Origin: Aeromicrobium sp. 9AM
Lineage (GTDB): Bacteria; Actinomycetota; Actinomycetes; Propionibacteriales; Nocardioidaceae
Assembly (NCBI RefSeq): GCF_902506105.1
Contig: NZ_LR733304.1
Span: forward strand, 2,241,831-2,305,830
Direction: 5' to 3'
Length of the DNA: 64,000 nt
Made by a program: the position numbers and the translations under genes. The stretch's first letter is position 1. Each line of letters opens with the position of its first letter. Shown here in pieces: positions 9,629 through 19,162 of this stretch. The notes beneath the pieces were generated by a model. That model saw only the letters and a list, made by a program, of their open reading frames with translations, made no database searches and was not told the origin of the DNA.

Positions 9629-10921
9629 TCAGGTGAAGAGCCCTTCGCCCCAGAAGCCCTTGCGGCCGACACCGGGCGGGCAGGCGAACAGGCCCGAGCT
9701 CACGTGCACGATGTACTCGTTGAGCAGGTCGTTCTGCGAACCGGCGAGCGAGCGCTGGACCTGGACGAACTGCTTCTCGGGATCCCGCTGGTACGCGATG
9801 AAGAACAGCCCGGCCGAGAGCTGGCCGAGGCCGTCCGAGCCGTCGACGAAGTTGTAGCCACGCCGCAGCAGCTTCGCGCCGTGGTTGAAGTCGGGGTGCG
9901 CCAGGCGTACGTGCGACTTCTTGTCGATGACCGGTGCCCCGCGGTCGTTCTTCTGGGTGAAGTCGAGCTTGGCGAACTCGTCGCCGCCCGACAGCGGGCC
10001 GCCGGAGCCCTTGGCGCGGCCGATGATGTTCTCCTGGCCCTCGAGCGGCTCGCGGTCCCAGATCTCGATGCGCATGTTGATCTTGCGGCTGACCAGGTAT
10101 GAGCCGCCGACGAGCCAGTCGGGGCCGTCCTCCTTGGGCACCCAGACGAAGTCCTGGACGTCCTTCTTGTCCTCGACCTTGATGTTGGCGGTGCCGTCCT
10201 TGAAGCCGAGCATGTTGCGGGCCGTGACCTGCGCGGACGACGTCGAGGACGTACGCCCGAAGCCCATCTGGGAGTAACGCACTGACGCGCGACCGAAGGC
10301 GATGCGTACGAGGTTGCGCACCGCGTGGACCGCGACCTGCGGGTCGTTGGCACAGGCCTGGATCGCCAGGTCCCCGTCGCTGATCGCCGGATCGAGCTGG
10401 TCGCCGGAGAACGCCGGCAGCTGCTTGAGCTTGTCGGGCAGCTTGCCGTCGAGACCGAACCGGGCCTTGCCCTTGGCATCGACGAACAGGCCGCGACCGA
10501 AGCCCACCGTGATGGTGAGCCCCGACGGCGGCAGGCCCAGCGCCTCGCCGGTGTCCTCCGGCGGTGCGAACGGCGAGCCGGACACCGCGCCGAACTTGCC
10601 GACGTCGTTGCCCTGCGTCATCTGCCGCGCCGCTTCGGTCCAGTCCTTGAGCAGCGAGATCAGGTCGGCGCGCTCCTCGCTCGTCATGTCCAGCGCGACG
10701 AAGTAGAGGCGGTCCTGCGCCGGCGTGACGATGCCGGCCTGGTGCGCACCCTCGAAAGGGATCGGCTTCGCGTCGGGATCGGCGACCCCTGCGGGGCTCT
10801 CGTCACCCTGGCGGCCGACGGCATAGCCGCCGCCGGCACCGACCGCGAGCGCACCGATCCCGGCCGCGCCGATCAGCTTGCGGCGGGAGAGGCCCGACGT
10901 GGACTCGTTCTGCTCAGACAT
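9629..10921 (-). CDS. efeB: Iron uptake DyP-type peroxidase / deferrochelatase EfeB
   Basis: 430 residues. The N-terminus is a Tat signal (SRRKLIGAAGIGALAVGAGGGYAVG, double Arg at 13-14), so the protein folds with haem before export. The DyP domain has GFKDGTANIK (the GxxDG motif with the distal Asp) and an axial-His region near VRLAHPDFNHG. EfeB works outside the membrane with EfeO and the ferrous-iron permease EfeU, oxidising Fe2+ or removing iron from haem. efeO lies 9 bases upstream on the same strand. No efeU is adjacent, which is unusual for this system. Confidence 0.95.
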   Translation of the reverse strand: MSEQNESTSGLSRRKLIGAAGIGALAVGAGGGYAVGRQGDESPAGVADPDAKPIPFEGAHQAGIVTPAQDRLYFVALDMTSEERADLISLLKDWTEAARQMTQGNDVGKFGAVSGSPFAPPEDTGEALGLPPSGLTITVGFGRGLFVDAKGKARFGLDGKLPDKLKQLPAFSGDQLDPAISDGDLAIQACANDPQVAVHAVRNLVRIAFGRASVRYSQMGFGRTSSTSSAQVTARNMLGFKDGTANIKVEDKKDVQDFVWVPKEDGPDWLVGGSYLVSRKINMRIEIWDREPLEGQENIIGRAKGSGGPLSGGDEFAKLDFTQKNDRGAPVIDKKSHVRLAHPDFNHGAKLLRRGYNFVDGSDGLGQLSAGLFFIAYQRDPEKQFVQVQRSLAGSQNDLLNEYIVHVSSGLFACPPGVGRKGFWGEGLFT

Positions 10922-10930
10922 CAGTTCAGG

Positions 10931-12058
10931 CTACGCAGACTCGGCAACCACGGCGGCGACGCGGCTGATCGGTTCACTGACGGCGGCCACCAGGTCGGAC
11001 AGGCGCTTGACCTGAGCCTTGGTGAGCTTGTCGTAGAACGTCCAGTCGCCGTTGTCGTCCTGGTACTGGTCGAGGTCGTCGTCGAGCGCCTTGAACTTGG
11101 CGTCGAGCTCCTTGACGAGGGCCGGGTCCTGCTTCTCCAGCACCGGGCGGAGCGCCGCGATGGCAGCCTCGGAGCCTTCGATGTTCGCCTTGAAGTCCCA
11201 GAGGTCGGTGTGGCTGAACTCGTCCTCCTCGCCGGTGATCTTGCTGGTCGCGACCTCGTCCAGCAGGCCCTTGGAGCCCTGCGCGAGCTCGAGCGCCGTC
11301 AGCGGGGCGTCCTTGCCGAGCGCCACGATCTTCTTGACGTTGGTGAGCAGGTCGTCGGCGTACGGCGCCATGCCCTCGGTGTTGTTGTCGACCCACAGCT
11401 GCTTCTCGATGCGGTGCCAGCCGGTGAAGTCGCGCTTCTCGGCCTTCGCGTCGGCCTCGCGACCGTCGGTCAGCGGGTCGAGGTCGCCGAACTTCTCGGC
11501 CACCGGCTCGATGCGCTCCCAGTACGTACGGGCGATCGGGTAGAGCTTCTTGGCCTCCGTGACGTCGCCGTCCTTGACCGCAGTGACGAACTCATCCGTC
11601 TTGGCGATCAGCGCGACGGTCTGGGAGTTGACGTAGCGCTCGTACGACGTCGCGGCGGCCTTGAGCTCCTGGGAGTCGGACAGCTTCTTGGCTGCCTCGC
11701 CCGTGACCGTGAGCTTCTGGCGGATACCGTCACCGACCATGCCGGGCTTGCAGGCGCCTTCGTACGAGCCCTTGGGCAGGTCGACGACCAGGTTGCGGGT
11801 CAGGCCGGGTCCGACGTTCTCGACCTCGCCCATGATGCGGTCGCCGTCGGCGTAGACGTAGAACTCGGTGACCTTGCTGCCCTTGTTGGTGACCTTGAAC
11901 GTCGACGGGCCGGCCTTGAGGTCGGTCTGCGAGACGCTGCACTTGGAGTCCGTGGCTTCGACCGTGAGGCCGCCGGAGGACGACTTGGGGTCGTCGGCAC
12001 AGGCCGTCAAGCTCAGGGCGGCGATCGTCAGCACGCCGAGCGTGGCAAGAGGCTTCAT
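10931..12058 (-). CDS. efeO: Iron uptake system protein EfeO (cupredoxin + imelysin/M75)
   Basis: 375 residues with a lipoprotein signal (MKPLATLGVLTIAALSLTAC, lipobox LTAC with lipidated Cys near 20). Residues 30-125 are the EfeO-type cupredoxin domain. The remainder is the helical M75 imelysin domain with the metal-binding motif GWHRIEKQLW near 215. EfeO is thought to bind iron outside the cell and hand it to the permease. It is the first gene of the efeOB pair, and an iron box lies 42 bases upstream of its start, so expression is probably repressed by an IdeR/DtxR-type regulator when iron is plentiful. Confidence 0.95.
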   Translation of the reverse strand: MKPLATLGVLTIAALSLTACADDPKSSSGGLTVEATDSKCSVSQTDLKAGPSTFKVTNKGSKVTEFYVYADGDRIMGEVENVGPGLTRNLVVDLPKGSYEGACKPGMVGDGIRQKLTVTGEAAKKLSDSQELKAAATSYERYVNSQTVALIAKTDEFVTAVKDGDVTEAKKLYPIARTYWERIEPVAEKFGDLDPLTDGREADAKAEKRDFTGWHRIEKQLWVDNNTEGMAPYADDLLTNVKKIVALGKDAPLTALELAQGSKGLLDEVATSKITGEEDEFSHTDLWDFKANIEGSEAAIAALRPVLEKQDPALVKELDAKFKALDDDLDQYQDDNGDWTFYDKLTKAQVKRLSDLVAAVSEPISRVAAVVAESA

Positions 12059-12099
12059 TGCAGGGAATTCCTTCGGGGAGGTCGGGCTCGGCCTCGATA

Positions 12100-12118
12100 T
12101 AAGGCTAGCCTCACCATG
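12100..12118 (-). promoter_or_regulatory. Candidate IdeR/DtxR iron box upstream of efeO
   Basis: On the minus strand the 19 bases read CATGGTGAGGCTAGCCTTA, matching 13 of 19 positions of the DtxR/IdeR consensus TTAGGTTAGSCTAACCTAA, including the central AGSCTA core. It lies 42-60 bases before the efeO ATG, a normal operator position. The second, stronger box at 20139-20157 in front of other iron-uptake genes supports the assignment. Confidence 0.65.
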
Positions 12119-12175
12119 CTAAGGCACCCCTGACCCAGCAGGCCAGTGGCCCCGGGTGTGATGTGTTCGACGGGC

Positions 12176-12982
12176 CTACGCGACCGTGACCTCGTCGCCG
12201 ACCGACACCTTGCCGGTCGCAAGCGGGACGATGCGGATGCCGAACCACGTCTTGCCGGCCCACTTGCGGTGGCGCGCGAGCGTACGGATCGGCTCCTTGC
12301 CGTGGGCCAATGTCAGCGGGTCGATCGTCGTCACGACACAGCGGTCGCAGTGCTCGGCGAAGCGGTAGGGCACGTCGCCGATGTGGAGGCCGCGCCAGTC
12401 GTCCTCGGCGAACGGGACGTCCGAGCCCTCGACGACGACGTTGGGACGGAAACGCCGCATCACCATGGGCTGCGGCTCGTGCTCCGCTGCGATCCAGGCG
12501 TCGAGCTGCGCCAGCGACGACGTGGTGGTGAGCAGCAGCGGCCCGGTGTCGGCCAGGCTGAGCGGCTCGGCACCCAGGCCACCGTGCTTGTCCGAGATCG
12601 GCCGTCGGGCCGGGTCGTCCTGCCACACCAGCCGGACCGGCTCGTCCAGGACCTGGCTGAACCACGTAGCCGCATCGTCACCGGCGTCGACCATCGACGC
12701 GAGCCTCGTGACGTTGACCGGAACCATGGGGCCTCCGATGGGTACGGCCACCGCGAGCGGCCGCTGGTCCGGAGCCGTGAGGGTCAGCGCACCCGACTCG
12801 TCCGGAGTCGCCGTGACCGTCAGCAGCCGGCCGTGTGTCGTCGCGTTGAGCCTGACGCCCTGCGGGTCGACGACGGCCCAGCGCCGGTCGTCGCGCAGTC
12901 CGGCGAGCTCGACACGGGCAGAGGCCAGGTCGACCGGTGCCGTCGCCTTGACCGGGTAGACGTGGAGCGACTCGACCCGCAT
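12176..12982 (-). CDS. MOSC domain protein
   Basis: 268 residues from ATG 12982. The N-terminal beta-barrel domain (MRVESLHVYPVKATAPVDLASARV) is the MOSC_N type. The C-terminal MOSC domain contains the conserved Cys in YRFAEHCDRCVVTTIDP (near 205) and ends in GDEVTVA. MOSC proteins bind sulphurated molybdenum cofactor or act like mARC-type reductases on N-hydroxylated compounds. The start shares a base with the stop of the acetyltransferase gene upstream (TGATG), so they form a coupled pair. Confidence 0.9.
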   Translation of the reverse strand: MRVESLHVYPVKATAPVDLASARVELAGLRDDRRWAVVDPQGVRLNATTHGRLLTVTATPDESGALTLTAPDQRPLAVAVPIGGPMVPVNVTRLASMVDAGDDAATWFSQVLDEPVRLVWQDDPARRPISDKHGGLGAEPLSLADTGPLLLTTTSSLAQLDAWIAAEHEPQPMVMRRFRPNVVVEGSDVPFAEDDWRGLHIGDVPYRFAEHCDRCVVTTIDPLTLAHGKEPIRTLARHRKWAGKTWFGIRIVPLATGKVSVGDEVTVA

Positions 12983-13446
12983 CAGAGCAGCTTCTCGAAG
13001 CACAGCGAGTAGGTGACCTCTTCGTACGGCGGGTAGACCGGGATCGAGGTGTAGCCGTGGCGGTCGTAGAACTTCAGCGCGGCATGCTGGCGGTCGCCGG
13101 TGTGGATGATGACCCGACGCGCACCCTCGTCACGCGCGGCCTGCTCCATGGCGGCCAACAGGTCGTCGGCGATGCCGGTTCCGCGGCTGCTCGGCACGAC
13201 GTACATGCGCTTGATCTCGAGCTCGCCGTCCAGCTGCCGCAGGCACGCGTGGCCCACCGGACCCTCCTCGCCGTACGCCACGACGGTGGCGACGACCGAT
13301 GACGGCTCGATGCCCTCTGACCCGGACCGGTGCAGGGACGCCGGGTCTGATGCGTAGAGCTGGTTGCCGTAGGCCACGTGCTCGTCACGCAGCGCCACGG
13401 CGTCGGGATGCCCGAAGGGCACGCGCTCAAGCCTGAATTTGATCAC
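12982..13446 (-). CDS. GNAT-family N-acetyltransferase
   Basis: 154 residues. GELEIKRMYVVPSSRGTGIADDLLAAMEQ (about 70-100) holds motif A, the V-P-x-x-R-G-x-G-I acetyl-CoA pyrophosphate loop, and AALKFYDRHGYTSIPVY is motif B. The substrate is unknown. It is co-translated with the downstream MOSC gene through an overlapping stop/start. Confidence 0.88.
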   Translation of the reverse strand: MIKFRLERVPFGHPDAVALRDEHVAYGNQLYASDPASLHRSGSEGIEPSSVVATVVAYGEEGPVGHACLRQLDGELEIKRMYVVPSSRGTGIADDLLAAMEQAARDEGARRVIIHTGDRQHAALKFYDRHGYTSIPVYPPYEEVTYSLCFEKLL

Positions 13447-13538
13447 TGATTCTCCTGCTGCCTCGGGGCCCCCGCGAAATCGTGAGCCCTTTCGACATGC
13501 ACACCTTGACGTGTGGCGAGCGGTTTCGTGGGGTGAGG

Positions 13539-14645
13539 TCAGCCGACGACGACCTCGACCCGCTGGAACTCCTTGAGGTCGGTGTAGCCCGTCGTCGCCA
13601 TGGCTCGGCGCAGGGCACCGATGAGGTTCATGGTGCCGTCGGGGACGGACGAGGGGCCGAACAGCACCGACTCGAGGTCGCCGACGGTGCCCATCTCGAC
13701 GCGGGCGCCGCGCGGGAGGTCGGGGTGCCAGGCCTCGGCGCCCCAGTGGAATCCGCGACCGGGGGCCTCGACGGCGCGGGCGAAGGGAGAACCGATCATG
13801 ACGGCATCGGCGCCGCAGGCGATGGCCTTGGCGATGTCACCGCTGCGACCGATCGAGCCGTCGGCGATGACGTGCACGTAGCGGCCGCCGGACTCGTCGA
13901 GGTAGTCACGCCGGGCCGCTGCGACGTCAGCGACCGCAGAAGCCATCGGCACCGCGACGCCCAGCACGCTGCGGGTCGTGTGCGCGGCACCGCCACCGAA
14001 CCCGACGAGCACGCCGGCGGCGCCCGTGCGCATCAGGTGCAGCGCCGCCTGGTAGGTCGCGCAGCCACCGACGATGACCGGGACGTCGAGCTCGTAGATG
14101 AACTCCTTGAGGTTGAGCGGCTCGGTCTGCCCCGAGACGTGCTCGGCCGACACCGTGGTGCCGCGGATGACGAACAGGTCGACGCCCGCATCGACGACGG
14201 CGTCGGCGAACTGCTTGGTGCGCTGCGGCGACAGCGCGCCGGCCACGGTGACCCCCGAGTCGCGCATCTGCTTCAGGCGCGCGGTGATGAGCTCCGCCTT
14301 GATGGGCTCGGCGTAGATCTCCTGCAGGCGCTTGGTGGCCAGTGGGCCGTCGATGCCGGCGACCTCCTCGAGCAGCTTCTCGGGATCCTCGTAGCGCGTC
14401 CACAGTCCTTCGAGGTCCAGCACACCGAGTCCGCCGTGCTTGCCCAGGGCGATCGCCGTCTCGGGACTCATGACCGAGTCCATCGGGGCGGCGATGACCG
14501 GGAGCTCGAACCGGTAGGCGTCGATCTGCCACGCGGTCGAGACCTCTTCGGGGTCTCGCGTACGCCGGCTCGGGACGATCGCGATGTCGTCGAAGGAGTA
14601 CGCACGTCGGCCGCGCTTTGCCGTGCCGATCTCGATGTCTGCCAT
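13539..14645 (-). CDS. guaB3: GuaB3-family IMP dehydrogenase-related protein
   Basis: 368 residues forming an IMPDH-type TIM barrel without CBS domains, as in actinobacterial GuaB3. Recognisable parts are VIAAPMDSVMSPETAIALGKHGGLGVLDLEG, VIVGGCATYQAALHLM and the phosphate-binding VIADGSIGRSGDIAKAIACGADAVMIGS. The loop aligned to the IMPDH catalytic Cys reads GGGAAHTTRSVLG, placing His (about residue 222) where true IMPDH has Cys (GPGSICTTR in the guaB product at 15954). This suggests it is not a standard IMP dehydrogenase; mycobacterial GuaB3 also appears not to replace GuaB2. It may use another purine or be regulatory. Confidence 0.9.
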   Translation of the reverse strand: MADIEIGTAKRGRRAYSFDDIAIVPSRRTRDPEEVSTAWQIDAYRFELPVIAAPMDSVMSPETAIALGKHGGLGVLDLEGLWTRYEDPEKLLEEVAGIDGPLATKRLQEIYAEPIKAELITARLKQMRDSGVTVAGALSPQRTKQFADAVVDAGVDLFVIRGTTVSAEHVSGQTEPLNLKEFIYELDVPVIVGGCATYQAALHLMRTGAAGVLVGFGGGAAHTTRSVLGVAVPMASAVADVAAARRDYLDESGGRYVHVIADGSIGRSGDIAKAIACGADAVMIGSPFARAVEAPGRGFHWGAEAWHPDLPRGARVEMGTVGDLESVLFGPSSVPDGTMNLIGALRRAMATTGYTDLKEFQRVEVVVG

Positions 14646-14680
14646 GCGTACAGCCTAGTGCGATGGAGGGACCGGGTGAC

Positions 14681-15787
14681 CTACTGGACGCCCCGCTGGA
14701 TGTCGTCGAGCGACAGGTCGGGGAGCATCCCGGCCGGCTTGCTCGAACGCCGCACGAGCACGGGCTGGACGTCGTCGCTCTGGCGCGCCAAGGCGTACGG
14801 CGTCCCGGCGAGCGCGAAGCGGAGCGCGCGCGACAGGGTGCTGACCTTGGCGTCCGACGGGCTGACCTGCGGCGCTGCGGCCTTGATCGCCATCGCGAGG
14901 ATCGGCAGCGTGCCGCCGTGGTTGGCGAGCTGGTCGAGATAGCTGCGGACCTTGGGCTCGGTCAGCACCTTCTTCATGATCGCCTTGTAGTCGTCGGGCG
15001 ACGATGCGCGACCCTCGTGGACGACGGGGATCTGTGAGGCGATCTTGTGCCACTCGGGCTTGCCGCCGGCCCGCGGCGGATTCTTGTCCGGCGCCGGTTC
15101 CTGCTTCTTGGCCGTCTTCTTCGCGGTCTTCTTGGCGGCCGCCTCCTTCTTGGCGGGCGCCTCCTTCTTGGCGGGCGCCTCCTTCACCGGCGGAGGCTCC
15201 ACGACCTTCTTCGCGGCGGCCTTGCGAGGAGCAGCCGACTTCTTGGCCGGCTCCCCGGCGGAGAACACCGGCTGCAGCGCTGCCGCAGGCGGGACCGGGG
15301 TGACCTTGAGGCCGACGTACTGGTCGACCTCCTTCTCCAGCACCGAGTTGACCGGGTGGTTGGACAGCGTGGCGCCCACGACGTACTTGTCGAGCTCGTG
15401 CAGCCTGCGCACCAGCGGCACGAAGTCGCCGTCGGCCGACACCAGGACGAACACCTCGATGTGGTCCAGATCGGCGGCGACCCGCAGGCAGTCGACGACC
15501 AGGACGATGTCGGCGGCGTTCTTCTCGGCCTTGCCCACCGAGAAGACCTGGACGGTCTCGACCCGGCTCCGCTCGACGTCGCGGCGGTAGTCCTCGAGGC
15601 CCAGCGCGTTCCAGTCGGCGTACGCCCGGGCGACCGCGATGCCGTTGGCGCCGGCCTCCTGCGAGGCGGCCTTGTCGATCTGGTTGAGGATGTCCTCCAT
15701 CGACACGTCGGGGATGTCGAGCTTGCCGTAACCCTTGAACAGGTTCTCGGCGTCGATGAAGACGGCGACGTTCTTGCGGATGCTCAC
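14681..15787 (-). CDS. NYN-domain (PIN-like) protein with C-terminal helical domain
   Basis: 368 residues. Residues 1-160 are an NYN/LabA-type PIN-like nuclease domain: VAVFIDAENLFKGYG with the first acidic residue, DIVLVVDCLRVAADLDHIEVFVLVSADGDFVPLVRRL with the conserved D and SxDxDF/P pattern, and KYVVGATL. A low-complexity Lys/Ala/Pro linker (about 185-245) follows. The last 110 residues (WHKIASQIPVVHEGRASSPDDYKAIMKKVL onward) look like a small winged-helix domain of the OST-HTH/LOTUS kind (tentative). Such proteins are putative RNases. It sits inside the guaB-guaB3 block, about 35 bases before guaB3. Confidence 0.8.
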   Translation of the reverse strand: MSIRKNVAVFIDAENLFKGYGKLDIPDVSMEDILNQIDKAASQEAGANGIAVARAYADWNALGLEDYRRDVERSRVETVQVFSVGKAEKNAADIVLVVDCLRVAADLDHIEVFVLVSADGDFVPLVRRLHELDKYVVGATLSNHPVNSVLEKEVDQYVGLKVTPVPPAAALQPVFSAGEPAKKSAAPRKAAAKKVVEPPPVKEAPAKKEAPAKKEAAAKKTAKKTAKKQEPAPDKNPPRAGGKPEWHKIASQIPVVHEGRASSPDDYKAIMKKVLTEPKVRSYLDQLANHGGTLPILAMAIKAAAPQVSPSDAKVSTLSRALRFALAGTPYALARQSDDVQPVLVRRSSKPAGMLPDLSLDDIQRGVQ

Positions 15788-15953
15788 CCCACGAGGCTAA
15801 CGGTGCTCACGCTGAGGAGTCCCCGCACCACGCTTCGGTCGCTGGCGCTCCCTCCCGGCGCTCCGCGCCTAGCGAGCGAGTGCTCCGGTTCCTAGCGAGG
15901 CCGCCCGCGGCCGAGCGGGAGCGAGCTCTGCGAGCGAAGGACGCTGGAGCGAA
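15788..15953. repeat. GC-rich intergenic repeat region (REP-A copy 1 at 15884-15944, minus orientation)
   Basis: The gap between guaB and the NYN gene is made of GC-rich inverted motifs. The 61 bases at 15884-15944 match 21601-21661 in the opposite orientation with only three mismatches and no gaps. The unit contains CGCTCGCAGAGCTCGCTC and an internal inverted repeat around GGCCGC, ending CTAGGAACCGGA. It fits a family of repetitive extragenic elements; a role as terminator or transposed element is possible. Confidence 0.8.
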
Positions 15954-17474
<1,521 letters not shown>

Positions 17475-17576
17475 CTATCGTCCCGGGGGAAGGCGACCCG
17501 TCGCTGCGGCGGCCCTGTGCGACACCGCATCACAGAAGATCGGACATTGCACCCGTACCCGCAGTATGATGCCCCC

Positions 17577-18179
17577 ATGGACCGCAAGCCAGGGCGCCCG
17601 AGGGCACTCACTGTCGACGTCATCGCGCAGGCTGCGCTTGACGACGGAATCGCCACATTCAGCATGCCGTCGGTCGCCCGACGGCTCGGGGTCGCTCATT
17701 CCGGTCTGTACCGCTACGTCGAAGATCGCGATGACCTGCTCCTCCGCGCGCTCGACAAGGCGATCGTCGCCGCCAGCTGGCCAGACGCCGACCTGCCGTG
17801 GCAGGAGCTGCTCAAGGGCATCGGCGAGACGATCTGGCAGATGTGCGAGGACCACCCGGGCCTCGACACCGCCGCACTCGGCGCACCGAAGTCTCCGCGT
17901 GCCGTCGAGGACCGCATCGAGAAGTACATCGACTCGCTGCAGCGCCAGGGCTACAAGCTCGAGGACGCCACGGTCGCCGTGGAGTTCGTCGTCACCCTCG
18001 CCCTGACGGCCTCCGCCGAGATGCGCCGACTCAAGGCGATCGAGAAGGCGCACGTCGACGGGCCGCGGATGCCGGTGCTCAAGGCGTACGACACCGAAGA
18101 GGTCTGGCGCGGCCACGGCTGGTATGACCGCAAGCTCGACATCGTGCTGGCCGGACTCGAGCAGCGCCGCTCGTCCTAG
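17577..18179 (+). CDS. TetR-family transcriptional regulator
   Basis: 200 residues from ATG 17577. The N-terminal helix-turn-helix is clear: GRPRALTVDVIAQAALDDGIATFSMPSVARRLGVAHSGLYRYVEDRDDLLLRALD. The C-terminal 140 residues form the variable ligand/dimer domain. It is divergent from guaB with 111 bases between starts, and its end overlaps the convergent lipoprotein gene stop by 4 bases. Ligand and targets are not inferable; guaB or its own gene are the nearest candidates. Confidence 0.9.
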   Translation: MDRKPGRPRALTVDVIAQAALDDGIATFSMPSVARRLGVAHSGLYRYVEDRDDLLLRALDKAIVAASWPDADLPWQELLKGIGETIWQMCEDHPGLDTAALGAPKSPRAVEDRIEKYIDSLQRQGYKLEDATVAVEFVVTLALTASAEMRRLKAIEKAHVDGPRMPVLKAYDTEEVWRGHGWYDRKLDIVLAGLEQRRSS

Positions 18180-19162
18180 GACGCATACTTCTCGAGGTCG
18201 TCGGCGAGGCGGTTCATGATGTCCGCGTATGCCCGATAGCTGGGCGGCGCGACCGACGTCCACGGGATGTACGCCTTGTCCTTCGCAGCCTGCAGCGTCT
18301 GGAACACCGGCTGGTCGTCGAACAGTGCGAGCCCGGCCTTGCCGACCCGGTCGTCGTACAGGAGCACGTCGGCGGGATAGAGGTCGGCCTTCTCCCAGCT
18401 CAGCGTCTGGAAGTAGCCACCCTTGTCTGGCTTGGTCGGCACGACGATCGGCAGCTTGAGCTTGTCGCGCCAATACATCAGGTCGGGGCTGACCTTGGGG
18501 TTGGAGACGTAGAAGACGTCCTGCGCGGGTGAGCCGACCAGGATCTTCTTGGTGCCGAGGTCCTTGCCGGCCTGCTCCACGCGCTTCGCTGCAGCCGCGA
18601 AGTCGCCGTGCGCCTTCGTGACGGTCGCGGAGTCGAGGTCGGCGCCCAGGGCCTTGGCCGCCCGTTCGGTGGAGTCCAGCATGCCGGGCAGGGTCTTGCC
18701 GTCGAAGCTCACGACCATGATCGGCGCGAGCTGCTTGAGCTTCTTGGCCGTCGCGTCGTTGACGTACCAGAGATCGCTCTTGAGGTACGCGCTCGTGACG
18801 ACGAGGTCGGGCTTGAGGCTCGCGGCCTTCTCGAGGTCGATCGAGCCGTACTCGCCGCCTCCGGTGACGTCCGGCACCTTGCCGATGTCGAGGCCGGCGA
18901 CCTGCGAGTCCGGTCCGCCGTCAGCGTTCTTGAGCGGACCGAACGTGCCGACGATCTCGTCTCCGAGGCCGAGGTCGGTCAGCGCTGCGGCGACCGACGA
19001 CTGCACGAGCAGCCGCTGCGGCTTCGCGTCCAGGCTGATCTTCGTGCCCAGATCGTCCTTGTACGTCCATGGGCCGGCCCCCGCGTCGTCCGATGCCGAC
19101 GTGCCGCACGCGGCCACCATCATCAGTGATGCCGCGGCCAGCGCCGCTCCGAGCCGCTTCAC
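18176..19162 (-). CDS. Iron-siderophore ABC transporter substrate-binding lipoprotein (paralogue 2)
   Basis: 328 residues from GTG 19162, overlapping the stop of the upstream paralogue by GTGA. The lipoprotein signal ends LMMVAACGTSASDD, with lipidated Cys near 20. The mature part is a FepB/FecB-type class III binding protein: PQRLLVQSSVAAALTDLGLGDEIVGTFG, LEKAASLKPDLVVTSAYLKSD and DLYPADVLLYDDRVG. It clearly derives from duplication with the preceding gene; the stretch CGTSASDDAGAGPWTY is identical. No permease or ATPase gene is next to it. Iron control is inferred from the box before the operon. Confidence 0.9.
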   Translation of the reverse strand: MKRLGAALAAASLMMVAACGTSASDDAGAGPWTYKDDLGTKISLDAKPQRLLVQSSVAAALTDLGLGDEIVGTFGPLKNADGGPDSQVAGLDIGKVPDVTGGGEYGSIDLEKAASLKPDLVVTSAYLKSDLWYVNDATAKKLKQLAPIMVVSFDGKTLPGMLDSTERAAKALGADLDSATVTKAHGDFAAAAKRVEQAGKDLGTKKILVGSPAQDVFYVSNPKVSPDLMYWRDKLKLPIVVPTKPDKGGYFQTLSWEKADLYPADVLLYDDRVGKAGLALFDDQPVFQTLQAAKDKAYIPWTSVAPPSYRAYADIMNRLADDLEKYAS

